Shown: positions 10,266 through 19,107 of the stretch, one piece after another | Layout: every line of letters begins with the position of its first letter | How positions within the stretch are numbered: the stretch's first letter is position 1 | Origin: Prescottella defluvii | Lineage (GTDB): Bacteria > Actinomycetota > Actinomycetes > Mycobacteriales > Mycobacteriaceae | Assembly: GCA_029690005.1 (NCBI GenBank) | Contig: CP121458.1 | Span: 2,108,001 to 2,172,000 of the forward strand | Reading direction: 5' to 3' | Length of the DNA stretch: 64,000 nt | Notes under the pieces: model-generated | The model's input: the letters and a program-made list of their open reading frames with translations, nothing else | Told to the model about the DNA's origin: nothing | Databases searched by the model: none | Program-made: the position numbers and the translations under genes

Positions 10266-10820
10266 ATGTCCGACGGCGACCGCCTGCTGGAGCTGGATCG
10301 GCACGAGCGGCGCCGGCTGCTACGGCTCGCACTGCTGCGTCCGCTGTTCACCGTCCTGGTTCTGGTGATCGCGTACTTCGTGCTGCCGATGGATCGCCTG
10401 TCGAATGCGGGCGCCGTCGTGATTCTCGTCGGCGGGCTGTTGCTCGTCACCGCGTTGTGCCTCTGGCAGGTGCGGCAGATCGTCCGCTCACCCACGCCGG
10501 CGCTCCGCGCGGCGGAGGCGCTCGCCGTCACGCTGCCGGTGTACCTGCTGGGTTCGGCCACCACGACGTTCCTGCTGGCGCAGGTGGATCCGGGCGCGTT
10601 CAGCGAACAGCTCAGCCGGATCGACGCGCTCTACTTCACGCTCACGGTCTTCGCGACGGTCGGTTTCGGCGACATCGTCGCGGTCGACCAGACGGCACGT
10701 GCGATCGTGACCGTGATGATGGTCGGCAATCTGGTGATGCTGGCCGTGGGCGTGAAACTGCTGGTCGAGGCAGTCAAGTGGGGCAAGGCCCGCCGTGACG
10801 CGTCCGACGAGGACGCGTGA
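10266..10820 (+). CDS. Two-pore-helix type potassium channel (Ion_trans_2)
   Basis: A 184-residue membrane protein with four hydrophobic segments (about residues 17-41, 48-67, 83-103 and 145-170). A pore loop, LYFTLTVFATVGFGDIVAV, contains the potassium selectivity signature TVGFGD. It is a minimal channel with no RCK or cyclic-nucleotide domain, so its gating is unknown. ATG at 10266 gives MSDGDRLLELDRHERRR, a charged cytoplasmic N-terminus. It is divergent from the actin-fold gene across 219 bases in which I see no recognisable operator. Confidence 0.88.
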   Translation: MSDGDRLLELDRHERRRLLRLALLRPLFTVLVLVIAYFVLPMDRLSNAGAVVILVGGLLLVTALCLWQVRQIVRSPTPALRAAEALAVTLPVYLLGSATTTFLLAQVDPGAFSEQLSRIDALYFTLTVFATVGFGDIVAVDQTARAIVTVMMVGNLVMLAVGVKLLVEAVKWGKARRDASDEDA

Positions 10821-10851
10821 CGACGGGCCTGGCGCAGCCTGACGAGACGAT

Positions 10852-12576
10852 CTAGCGCAGCGTCGCCAGAACCAGTTCGACGTTGTGGTCCGGCGATTCG
10901 CCGAGCAGCTTCGGATCGGCGTGGATGTCGTTGAACGAGAACTCCCGGTACATCGACGCCAGACCCGCGGGCGAGAAGTCGTCGTAGTCGACCTGGTGCG
11001 GGCTGTCGGCCTCGATCAGCGTCGTCAGCAGCGAGACGGTTCCGTCCTCGTTGTCGACCACCTCGATGATGCGGCCCTGCTGCGGGAAGTCGATGTGCGA
11101 CGCGGTGTTGATCTCCCAGAAGCTCTGCTCCGGCGTCCGTCCGACCTGCGGGGTGATCCGGTTCTCGTGGGTGTGGCCGTTGACCCAGGCGAGGACGTTC
11201 GGGAAGCGGTGCAGCAGATCCACCAGCTGCGCGCCCTTGACCCGGGCTTCGAGCGGGCGCTCGGGGTCCGGGAGGGTGTTCGCCATCGTCGTGCTGGTGT
11301 GATGGCTGAACAGGACGAAGTAGGTGTCGGTGCGGCCCTGCGTGATCAGCGCGCCGTTGGTGTCGTAGTACTTGCTGCTGCCGGCCAGCAGGGTCTGCTC
11401 GATCCACTTGAACTGTTCCTCGCCGAGCGAGCCGTCGACCAGGCCGGCGCGGTTGGTCGAGTCCATGCTGATGCCGATCACGCCGGGCGCGATCTCGAAG
11501 GTGTAGTAGCCGATGCCGCTCTCGTCGGCGTCGGGGGCGAAGCCGTGGCCGACCGGGCCGGGCCCGGTGGCGGCGGGATCGAGGTGCGCGGCGATGAACT
11601 CGCGCGGGTTGAACGGCTTGCGGCGCGCGTCCGGCGTGACGGTGCGCGGCGGGGTGGTGATCGCCGACAGCAGGTTGAGCAGGGCCGTCGGGTCGGAACT
11701 CATGGCGCTCGAGATGCGTGCCGCCTGGTCGGCGGAATCCGGCACCTCGAACTTCTTGTCGCCCGTGTACATCTGCTCGAGGAAGGGGATTCCGCTCGGG
11801 AGCGTTCCCTCGACGGAGTCGTCGTGGTTACCGAACACGCAGTACCACTTGGTGTTCAGGCCGGGGCTGGTGACGGGCTGGAGCGCGGCGGTCAGCAGGC
11901 CGGGGATCTCCGGGAATCCGGCCTTCTTGTAGATGTCCTGGATCGACGACTCGGGGTTCCAGTACAGGTCGGCGCCCGAGTTCTGCACGCCCTCGTAGCG
12001 GGTGGGGTCGCCGGTGTTGGGGGTGAACGTGCCGCCGTTGAGGGCCGTGAGGAACCAGCCCAGCTCGACGAACTCCTTGTTGTCGGTGTTGTCGCCGGTG
12101 GTGATCACCGCGTCGAACTCGCGCTGGGTGTGCGGACCGATCCGCAGCGCGTTCACCCGATCGATCAGGGAGACCAGGCCCTGGGCGGTCATGGTTTCCT
12201 GCGGCCGGAACGCGGCGCCCTGGAAGGGGTGGACGTACTCGAAACGCGTGGGCGACTGCGCGTCGAGCACATGGACGTCGGTGAGCTGGACCATCGACGC
12301 GAGCGCCGTGCGGCGGTCCTCGCGGCCGGACTTGGCCTCCGCAAGGTCGTTTCGGACGACCAGCGGCCAGCCGGGTCCGGCGGTGAGGCGGCGGTAGCCG
12401 CTCGAGCCGAGGGGGACCGCGACGGATTCGAGCGTGGTGCCGGCGATCGATGCGGGCAGCGGCGCGGCCATCGCTCGGCCCACCAGCGGATTCCACGACC
12501 GACCGCCGATGAGCGGGAGTCCTGCGACTCCGAGGGCGCCGACGCCCGCGGCTCCGAAGAAGGTCCGCCGATTCAT
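10852..12576 (-). CDS. Tat-exported calcineurin-like metallophosphoesterase (TIGR03767-type)
   Basis: A 574-residue protein starting MNRRTFFGAAGVGALGVAGL, a twin-arginine signal. The metallophosphoesterase core has LTDVHVLD, ITTGDNTDNKE, FGNHDDSVEG, SHHTST and WVNGHTHENR, the metal-binding series of calcineurin-like enzymes. It has the inserts and overall length of the large actinobacterial secreted TIGR03767 family. It should act outside the membrane; the substrate is unknown. ATG 12576 has AGGTGA just upstream. It is not obviously part of the P450 cluster, because a hairpin separates it from the aldehyde dehydrogenase gene. Confidence 0.9.
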   Translation of the reverse strand: MNRRTFFGAAGVGALGVAGLPLIGGRSWNPLVGRAMAAPLPASIAGTTLESVAVPLGSSGYRRLTAGPGWPLVVRNDLAEAKSGREDRRTALASMVQLTDVHVLDAQSPTRFEYVHPFQGAAFRPQETMTAQGLVSLIDRVNALRIGPHTQREFDAVITTGDNTDNKEFVELGWFLTALNGGTFTPNTGDPTRYEGVQNSGADLYWNPESSIQDIYKKAGFPEIPGLLTAALQPVTSPGLNTKWYCVFGNHDDSVEGTLPSGIPFLEQMYTGDKKFEVPDSADQAARISSAMSSDPTALLNLLSAITTPPRTVTPDARRKPFNPREFIAAHLDPAATGPGPVGHGFAPDADESGIGYYTFEIAPGVIGISMDSTNRAGLVDGSLGEEQFKWIEQTLLAGSSKYYDTNGALITQGRTDTYFVLFSHHTSTTMANTLPDPERPLEARVKGAQLVDLLHRFPNVLAWVNGHTHENRITPQVGRTPEQSFWEINTASHIDFPQQGRIIEVVDNEDGTVSLLTTLIEADSPHQVDYDDFSPAGLASMYREFSFNDIHADPKLLGESPDHNVELVLATLR

Positions 12577-12663
12577 TCCGTTCACCTGATGTTCACCCAC
12601 GCGGACACTGTAGGCGACGAATCGCCCACAGCGTCCCGTTGGGCGAAACGGGTTGCTCGTGTC

Positions 12664-12688
12664 ACGCCGGCGCTCTCTCCGCCGGCGT
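12664..12688 (-). terminator. Hairpin after the P450/ALDH cluster
   Basis: A perfect 9-bp stem (ACGCCGGCG with CGCCGGCGT) and a 7-base loop, four bases beyond the aldehyde dehydrogenase stop on the minus strand. There is no clear U-tract, so it may be a weak or factor-assisted terminator. It marks the end of the 22.2-12.7 kb minus-strand cluster. Confidence 0.5.
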
Positions 12689-12692
12689 TCAC

Positions 12693-14180
12693 TCACCCTT
12701 CGGCGCGGCGGCGGTGGACCGACTGCGGCGTGAGGTAGGCGTTCAGGCCCTCGACGCCGAACTCGACGCCCAGCCCGGAGTCGCCGCGTCCGCCGAACGG
12801 TGCGCTGTGGTTGGAGGCGAAGAAGTTGATCCCGACCGACCCCGTGTCGATGCGGCGCGCCACCTCCACGGCCCGATTCTCGTCCGCGGAGAAGACGATT
12901 CCACCGAGGCCGAATTCGGTGCCGTTCGCGATCCGGACGGCGTCGTCGACAGTGTCGTACCGCAGGATCGTGACGACCGGGCCGAAGACTTCCTCGCGGG
13001 CGACCGTCATGTCCTCGGTGACGTCGGCGAAGACGGTGGGCTGGACGAAGTACCCGCGGTCGGTGTCGGCGCGGTCGCCGCCGGTGGTGACCCGGGCTCC
13101 TTCGGCGCGGGCGCCCGCGATGTAGCCGAGGACCTTCCCGTACTGCTCCTTCGTCGCCGACGGTCCGAACACGGTGTCGTCGTCGAAGGGATCGCCCTGT
13201 CGTGCGGCGGCGACGGTCCGGCTGACGATGTCGACCACCTCGTCGTAACGCGACGCGGGCGCCAGGATCCTGGTCGAGATGTAGCAGGTCTGGCCGGTGT
13301 TGCGCATGCAGGAGCGGATGAGCACCTGCGAGAAGGCATCCAGGTCGGCGTCCTCGAGCACGATCGCCGACGACTTGCCGCCGAGTTCGAGCGTGACCGG
13401 CCGCAGCAGTTCGCCGCAGGCCGCGGCGATCTTCCGTCCGACGCCCGTCGACCCCGTGAACGCGACCTTGCGGACCAGGGGATGACGCACCAGACGATCG
13501 CCCACGGCGCCCGTCCCGGTCACCAGGTTGACCACCCCGGCGGGCACGCCTGCGGCCGCGACGGCCTCGACGACGAACCGGATCGACAGCGGCGTCGACT
13601 CGGCGGGTTTGATCACCGCCGTGCAGCCGGCCATCAGGGCCGGCGCCAGCTTGGCGACCACGAGATTGATCGGAAAGTTCCACGGCGCGATGAGGGCACA
13701 GACACCTACGGGGTCGCGGAAGACGGCGGTCGTGCCCTGGCCATTGGGGTACGGCCGCACATCGGCGCTCTCGAGGTACGGCGCCAGCGACGCGAAGTAG
13801 CGGAAGATGCCGGCAGCATCGACTGCGCTGCCCGAGGTTTCGGCGATCGGGCTGCCGTTCTCCCGGGTCGTGGTCCAGGACATGGGCTCGGACCGCTTCT
13901 CGATCTCGTCCGCGATCCGCAGTAGGTACTGCGCGCGGTCGGACGGGCTCAGATCCGACCACCCCGGTCCGCGGAAGGCGCGGTCGGCGGCGTCGACTGT
14001 CGCATCGACGTCGTCAGCGGAGGCGTCCGGCACCGAACCCCACACCTCTTCGGTGGCCGGGTCGACGACGTCGATGCGCGCGTCGCTCGTGGACGTGACC
14101 CAGGTGCCGTCGACGAAGAGATCGTCGACGTGTGTGTAGGGGAGACCGAGCCGGTCCCGGCTCGGCACGGCCCGTGTCAT
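12693..14180 (-). CDS. Aldehyde dehydrogenase family protein
   Basis: A 495-residue NAD(P)-dependent aldehyde dehydrogenase, frame intact. Cofactor and catalytic motifs are in order: FNPINLVV-type APWNFPINLVVAKLAPAL, GSTGVGRKIAAACG, VTLELGGKSSAIV (general-base glutamate) and RNTGQTCYIST (catalytic cysteine). EEVFGPVVTILRYD and the C-terminal SGLGVEFGVEGLNAYLTPQS are typical. It is the last gene of the minus-strand P450/dikinase cluster and overlaps the upstream HD-domain gene by four bases. The likely role is oxidising an aldehyde formed by the cluster's SDR; the substrate is unknown. Confidence 0.93.
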   Translation of the reverse strand: MTRAVPSRDRLGLPYTHVDDLFVDGTWVTSTSDARIDVVDPATEEVWGSVPDASADDVDATVDAADRAFRGPGWSDLSPSDRAQYLLRIADEIEKRSEPMSWTTTRENGSPIAETSGSAVDAAGIFRYFASLAPYLESADVRPYPNGQGTTAVFRDPVGVCALIAPWNFPINLVVAKLAPALMAGCTAVIKPAESTPLSIRFVVEAVAAAGVPAGVVNLVTGTGAVGDRLVRHPLVRKVAFTGSTGVGRKIAAACGELLRPVTLELGGKSSAIVLEDADLDAFSQVLIRSCMRNTGQTCYISTRILAPASRYDEVVDIVSRTVAAARQGDPFDDDTVFGPSATKEQYGKVLGYIAGARAEGARVTTGGDRADTDRGYFVQPTVFADVTEDMTVAREEVFGPVVTILRYDTVDDAVRIANGTEFGLGGIVFSADENRAVEVARRIDTGSVGINFFASNHSAPFGGRGDSGLGVEFGVEGLNAYLTPQSVHRRRAEG

Positions 14181-14823
14181 CGCAGCACGTCCGTCTTCAA
14201 CAGTGCGCGGGACCGATCGAGGTCCGCGACGGCGATCCGATATCCGGCTTCGGTTTTCAGTTCGGGGAGGATCTCGCTCTCGAGTCGGTCGCAGTACACC
14301 GAGGGGGTCATCCCGAACCAGGACGAGGCGAGTGCGATGCCGACGGGGGCGAAGCGCCACAGTCGATCGGCGTCGCGCACGAGTTCGTCCTCGAGGGACT
14401 TGGCGTCCGGGCGCGTGTCGTGGCCGTCGATGATCTCGCAGACACGCTCGACGAACTCGTCGTCGTAGCCCAGCGGTGGAAGCACCTCGCGCGCGATGAT
14501 GCAGCCCTGACGCTCGTGCTCGTATCGGATTGCGGCCTTGCGCCAGTCGCCGCTGAAGCCCTCCGAGATGATCCGCGATTCGTCGACGCGCCCCCATCCG
14601 GTGTCGTGCAACAGGATCGAGACGCGGACGAGAAGCGCGTCCGCTTCCGGGTAGCAGTCGCACAGACGCTCGGCGTACGCGAACGACGTGGGCAGGTGGA
14701 TGTCGTTGCCGCGGGCCCGGGACTCGGCACCACCGACTTCCAGATCGGATCCAGGTCGGTGCCGGCGCCGGGCGCCACGACGATCGGCGAGGTGTCGATG
14801 GGAAGGGCGGTAGGGGTACGCAT
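14177..14823 (-). CDS. HD-domain protein, copy 1 (apparent frameshift)
   Basis: About 215 residues. After a short N-terminus (MRTPTALPIDTSPIVV) the frame changes near 14715-14735, then an HD fold follows: SILLHDTGWGRVDE gives the HD pair, EHERQGCIIAREVLPPLG a helix histidine, and IIDGHDTRPDAKS and VRDADRLWRFAPVG later ligands. It is a clear paralogue of the HD gene at 21.5-22.2 kb (shared LLHD-GW, IIDGHD and DADxLWR motifs). HD proteins are usually metal phosphohydrolases. In a cluster with a dikinase it might act on a phosphorylated metabolite, but this is inference. It overlaps the aldehyde dehydrogenase gene by four bases. Confidence 0.8.
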
Positions 14824-14829
14824 TGCGCA

Positions 14830-16149
14830 CTACCTCGATTCGGGTGAAGTCGAAGCCGAGAGGACGTCCGCGCTCTCGGTGGTGATGGTCTTGAGGGCCG
14901 TCGCGGGGTCGGCCGCGAGATCGGCCGGGATGTCGGCGCCCTTCGCCAGCGCGCCCCGTACGGCCATGAAGTCGAGTGGATTGTTGATGCAGTCCGCGGC
15001 GATGACGCGTCCGGCGCGGTAGTACAGGACCGTGTACTTGCCCTTCGATTCGTCCCGGCGCACGACGGTGGTGTCGTATCCGGTCGACAGGCCCGCGATC
15101 TGCAGCTTCAGATCGCCCTGATTCGACCAGAACCACGGAATGCTGGTGTATTCGGTGCGGCGGCCGGTGAGCGAGTAGGCGGCGATCTTGGCGTGTTCGA
15201 TCGCGTTGTTGACGCTCTCGACACGGATCCGGTCGCCGGGGTCCGCGCCCGGGACGGGGTTGGGCATGTTCGCGCAGTCACCCACGGCGACCGTGGTGCC
15301 GTCGGAGGCCAGCGCGTACTCGTCGACGCGGATGCCGTCGTCGCAGACGAGCCCCATCGTCTGGGCCAGTTCGACGTTGGGGGCGACGCCGATGCCGACC
15401 AGCACGATCTGCGCGGGCAGGACGCGTCCGTCGGCGAGCTCGACGCCCGTCACGGAGCCGTTTGCGCCGGCGATTCGGGTCACCTTGGCGTCCAACTCGA
15501 TTCGCATCGCGCGCTCGCGGTGTGCCTCGAGGAGATGCGCCGACGTCTCCGGTCCGACGGCCCGGCCGACCAGACGCGGCCCGGCCTCGAGCACCGTCGC
15601 GTTCTTGCCCATCTTCAGTGCGCTCGCGGCCGCCTCGATCCCGATGAACCCGCCGCCGACGACGACGATGTCGGTGGCGTCCGGCATGCGCCGGCGCAAC
15701 TCGAGGGCGTCGTCGGCGTTACGCAGGTACAGCACCCCGTCCAGGTCGTGGCCCGGGATGTCGATCGTTCGGGCACGGGCCCCGACGGTGAGCGCGAGAC
15801 GATCGAACGGGAACCTGGTGCCGGACGCTGCGACGGCGACGCCCGATCCGTCGGGCCCGCGTTCGACGGTGGTGATGCGCTCACCCTTGACCAGCGAGAT
15901 GCGGTGCTCGTCCCAGTATTCCGCGCTGCGGAAGATCAGCGACTCGGCGGACACCAGGCCCTGCAGGAACTCCTTGGACAGCGCCGGACGCTGGTAGGGG
16001 CGGTGGTTCTCGTCGCCCAGCAACGTGATGGGCGGGGTGTACCCGAGCGCCCGGAGCGAGCCGGCCAGCTGGACGCCGGCCTGGCTCGATCCGATGATGA
16101 GCAGTCCACCGCCGGCACTGCCGGCAGCGGGGGCGTCTTCGGAAGCCAT
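14830..16149 (-). CDS. FAD/NAD-dependent ferredoxin reductase
   Basis: A 439-residue putidaredoxin-reductase/BphA4-type flavoprotein. The FAD Rossmann motif is LLIIGSSQAGVQLAGSLRALG, in which the usual third Gly is Ser. PYQRPALSKEFL is the family signature, the NAD(H) motif is IVVVGGGFIGIEAAASALKMG, and VAVGDCANMPN binds FAD. It should pass electrons from NAD(P)H to the [2Fe-2S] ferredoxin encoded two bases upstream and so to the cluster P450. The frame is intact and ATG 16149 directly follows the ferredoxin stop. Confidence 0.92.
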   Translation of the reverse strand: MASEDAPAAGSAGGGLLIIGSSQAGVQLAGSLRALGYTPPITLLGDENHRPYQRPALSKEFLQGLVSAESLIFRSAEYWDEHRISLVKGERITTVERGPDGSGVAVAASGTRFPFDRLALTVGARARTIDIPGHDLDGVLYLRNADDALELRRRMPDATDIVVVGGGFIGIEAAASALKMGKNATVLEAGPRLVGRAVGPETSAHLLEAHRERAMRIELDAKVTRIAGANGSVTGVELADGRVLPAQIVLVGIGVAPNVELAQTMGLVCDDGIRVDEYALASDGTTVAVGDCANMPNPVPGADPGDRIRVESVNNAIEHAKIAAYSLTGRRTEYTSIPWFWSNQGDLKLQIAGLSTGYDTTVVRRDESKGKYTVLYYRAGRVIAADCINNPLDFMAVRGALAKGADIPADLAADPATALKTITTESADVLSASTSPESR

Positions 16150-16151
16150 TG

Positions 16152-16472
16152 TCACACCTGCGTTTCCGGCGTGGTCACGTGCAGGTCCATGCAGTCGGTG
16201 AGCTTGACCTGGCAGGACAGCCGGGAGGTGTCCTGCCGATCCACCGCCGTGCCGTAGAGCATCTCGTCTTCCATGTCGTCCATCGCGGGCAGGTCGCCGA
16301 ACTGGTCCGGGCGGACGAAGACGTGGCACGTCGCGCACGACAGCGAGCCTCCGCACTCGGCGACGATTCCGGTGACTCCGTTGCGCATCGCGACTTCCAT
16401 GACGGAATCGCCGGCGCTGCCTTCGACGACGCGGGTGCTGCCGTCGTGATCGGTGTAGGTGACTGTGGGCAT
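16152..16472 (-). CDS. [2Fe-2S] adrenodoxin/putidaredoxin-type ferredoxin
   Basis: A 106-residue plant/vertebrate-type 2Fe-2S ferredoxin. The cluster ligands lie in ECGGSLSCATCH and, about 35 residues later, SRLSCQV: the C-x5-C-x2-C-xn-C pattern of ferredoxins serving bacterial class I P450s. It ends HVTTPETQV, resembling putidaredoxin relatives. With the reductase just downstream it completes a three-component electron chain for the P450 at 20.2-21.5 kb. Confidence 0.94.
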   Translation of the reverse strand: MPTVTYTDHDGSTRVVEGSAGDSVMEVAMRNGVTGIVAECGGSLSCATCHVFVRPDQFGDLPAMDDMEDEMLYGTAVDRQDTSRLSCQVKLTDCMDLHVTTPETQV

Positions 16473-16483
16473 TGCTGCGCCTC

Positions 16484-17221
16484 CTAGATGAACTGTCGGC
16501 CGCCGTCGACGACGAGTGTCTGGCCAGTGATGTACTTGCTGTCCGGACCGGCCAGGAACAGTGCGGCTCCGACGATGTCGTCGGGCCGGCTGGCCCGCTT
16601 GATCGCGCCGCGGTCGACGCCGTAGTTCTCGGCGTCTTCCATCAGTCCGTAGCTCGCCTCGGTGAGGGTGAAGCCCGGAGCGATCGCGTTGACGGTGATC
16701 GACCGTGTGCCCAACTCCTTGGCCATCACCCGGGTCAGTGCGACGACGCCGCCCTTCGACGCGACGTAGTGCATCCAGTGCGCCGATCCACTGAGAATCG
16801 TTGCGGAGGAAAGGTTCACGACCGATCCTCCCTCCGCGAGGTGCGGGCTGCAGGCTCGTGCGCACATCCACGGCCCCTTGAGGTTGACCGCCATGACGCG
16901 GTCCCGTTCGTCCGGGTCGATCTCCTCGAAGGGCGACCGGGTCACGCCGGCGTAGATCGCTGCGTTGTTGACGAGGACGTCGATGTGGCCGCCGCCGAAC
17001 TCGGCGACCGCGGCCGCCATCGCGTCGGTGGATTCCACCGAGGTCACGTCCACGGCGAGCGACATCGCCTCGGTTCCGCGCTCACGGAGCAGTCGTGCCG
17101 TCGCCTCGGCCCCGGCGGCGTCGATATCGGCGACGGCCACCCGGTAGCCGCGGTCGGCGAATCCTTCGGCGAACGCGCGGCCGAGTCCGCCTGCGCCACC
17201 GGTGATCAGAACGGTTCGCAT
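16484..17221 (-). CDS. Short-chain dehydrogenase/reductase
   Basis: A 245-residue classical SDR. Cofactor motif ITGGAGGLGRAFAEGF; an Asp after the second strand (VADIDAAG) favours NAD(H). NNAAIYAG, the catalytic Ser in NLSSATILSGS, and YVASK (Tyr-x3-Lys) are all present. It starts at ATG 17221, with no base between it and the dikinase subunit stop upstream (17223). It probably oxidises an alcohol formed or exposed in the P450/dikinase pathway before the aldehyde dehydrogenase acts. Confidence 0.93.
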   Translation of the reverse strand: MRTVLITGGAGGLGRAFAEGFADRGYRVAVADIDAAGAEATARLLRERGTEAMSLAVDVTSVESTDAMAAAVAEFGGGHIDVLVNNAAIYAGVTRSPFEEIDPDERDRVMAVNLKGPWMCARACSPHLAEGGSVVNLSSATILSGSAHWMHYVASKGGVVALTRVMAKELGTRSITVNAIAPGFTLTEASYGLMEDAENYGVDRGAIKRASRPDDIVGAALFLAGPDSKYITGQTLVVDGGRQFI

Positions 17222-17222
17222 G

Positions 17223-19040
17223 TCACTCGCCCAGGATCGTGACGACACCCTTGGTGCCGTCGACGTGGAGGCGCTGCCCGGTCTTGATCTGCGTCGACGC
17301 GGAGCCGGTGCCGGTCACGGCCGGCAGACCGTACTCGCGGCACACGATCGCGGCGTGGCTCATCATGCCGCCGATGTCGGTGACGGTCGCCTTGATCTTC
17401 CCGAAGATCGGGCCCAGGACGGAGCGGTGACCGGGGCGACGAGGATCTCACCGTCCTGGACGAGAGCGAGTTCGTCGGAACTGGTCACGACGCGGGCCAT
17501 GCCTTCCACGACACCCGGCGACGCGGCCATACCACGCAGGTTGTCGCCGGACTCGTCGTCGTCGCTGAGCCACTGCTGGACCTGCTCGGTGGTGATGCCG
17601 TAGAGCATGCTCGTGAACGGCTCGGTGATGAACTCCGGGGGAGTGTTGAGCGCCGGCTCCGGGCGGCGGGTCTTCAGCGCGTCGATGATGCCTCGACGGC
17701 GTTCGATCTCGGCGGGCCAGTAGTGCGGTCCGGTCGGCTCGGCGCCGACGGCCCACGCGGTCGCGAGGTCGAACAGGGCTTCGCGGACCTCGCCGCGCTT
17801 GAGGTACAGCAGGTCGTCGGCCTCGGGCCAGAACCCTTCCTCCTGCAGCATGCGGGAGAGCTCGCGGACCTTGCGCCAGAACACGCCCATCGTCCAGTGC
17901 TCGATGTAGAAGTTGTGGTTCTCGACGTACGGGTAGGCGGTGCGGGCCAGTCCGAGCTTGGCGTCGAACGTCTCTCGCGTCTCGTCGTCGAGCAGGTCGC
18001 GGTACTCCTCGGCGATCCGGTCGCGCTCGGCGGCCAGTTCGGCGACCGGGCGCATGATGTCCTGTCCCTCGCCGAGGCGCCGGATGTAGTCGGCGATGTA
18101 GCCGAGCGGGAGTTCCTGGTGCTCGATCCAGTACTTGTCGTGGCCGTAGAAGCCGTTGCCGACGGTGAAGTTGAACCACGGATCCTGGGCGCCCTGGTAC
18201 TGGGCGATCCACCGGGCGCCGTTCTCCGCAGCTGCTGCGATCCGGGCCAGGGTGCCGTCCGGGTCGTCCGTGTTGTCGAACAGATCCGTCAGCCCGAGCT
18301 CGACGGCCAGCTTCGCGAGGTTCTTGAGTTCGTCGTCGGGCCGGAACAGCTCCATGTCGACGCCCTGGACCATCGTCGCGATCGACTGATCGGGGATGTT
18401 CGGAAACACCTCCTTGCAGAAGCCGAAGAAATTGAGGTACGCGATGTACCCGAGGTTGAGGAACTCGAAGTGGTACTGCCAGTTCTGGTAGCAGAGCTGG
18501 ATCAGCCGGTCGTAGTTCTCGAGCAGTACCTCGGTGCCGTCCATCGCCTTACCCGAACGGATGTCGTCGATCGACACCATGTCGGGCAGCTTCGCGAACG
18601 ACAGCGCGTTCATCTCGTCGATCGTCCGGCGAACCTTCTTGTGCCACTGCTCGAGCAGCGGCTCCCAGTTCTGGTAGTAGTACGCGGCGCGCTCCTCGAA
18701 CTGCGGTGCGCGGGTGTCGAACTCATCCTCGGGCGCGGGGATCGGCGACATGTACAGGTAGCCGAGGTGCATCTTGAACTCGATGCCGTTGGAGTTCGGG
18801 ATCAGCAGGTGCCGGGTGTTGTACTGGCCCAGGCACTTGACGGCGAATTCACCGCCGATGGTCTCGAACGGCTTGAACACCGTGGGCCAGTGCTGGCTGT
18901 CGCAGAACCAGAACTTGGCGTCGTCGACGTCCTTGCGGTTCGGCTGGAAGACCATGTTGTACGGGTAGAGCTCTTCCCAGCCCTCGGCGCCGGCGGGCGT
19001 CTCGAGGTCGAAGGGGCTCGGAAAGGACTTCATCGTCATG
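17223..19040 (-). CDS. PEP-utilising/dikinase-type protein: substrate-binding domain plus phosphohistidine domain (apparent frameshift)
   Basis: About 605 residues. Residues 1-510 form an unusual Tyr/Trp/Phe-rich, largely helical region (such as YYYQNWEPLLEQWHKKVRR and NFYIEHWTMGVFWRKVRELS). The C-terminus is the swivelling phosphohistidine domain with MAASPGVVEGMARVV and GGMMSHAAIVCREYGLPAV, the histidine that carries phosphate in PEP synthase. There is no PEP-binding TIM barrel and no ATP-grasp domain; the latter is in the next gene upstream. This split resembles phenylphosphate synthase, HpeHI and the two C-terminal parts of rifampin phosphotransferase. The frame changes near 17425-17440. 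ATG 19040 follows AGAGGAAC. Inferred role: phosphorylating a small hydroxylated compound with ATP. Confidence 0.85.
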
Positions 19041-19107
19041 GGGGTTCCTCTGGAAGGAAAGCGGTGCGGGGCGGGGGCTGGACGTGTACGCGGAGTGCGC
19101 GGTGGGA

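Noticed and set aside
10852-13962. A 1036-codon frame joining ALDH shadow and metallophosphoesterase
   Set aside because: The part above 12576 is the antisense or wrong-frame shadow of the aldehyde dehydrogenase gene; the Tat signal fixes the true start at 12576.
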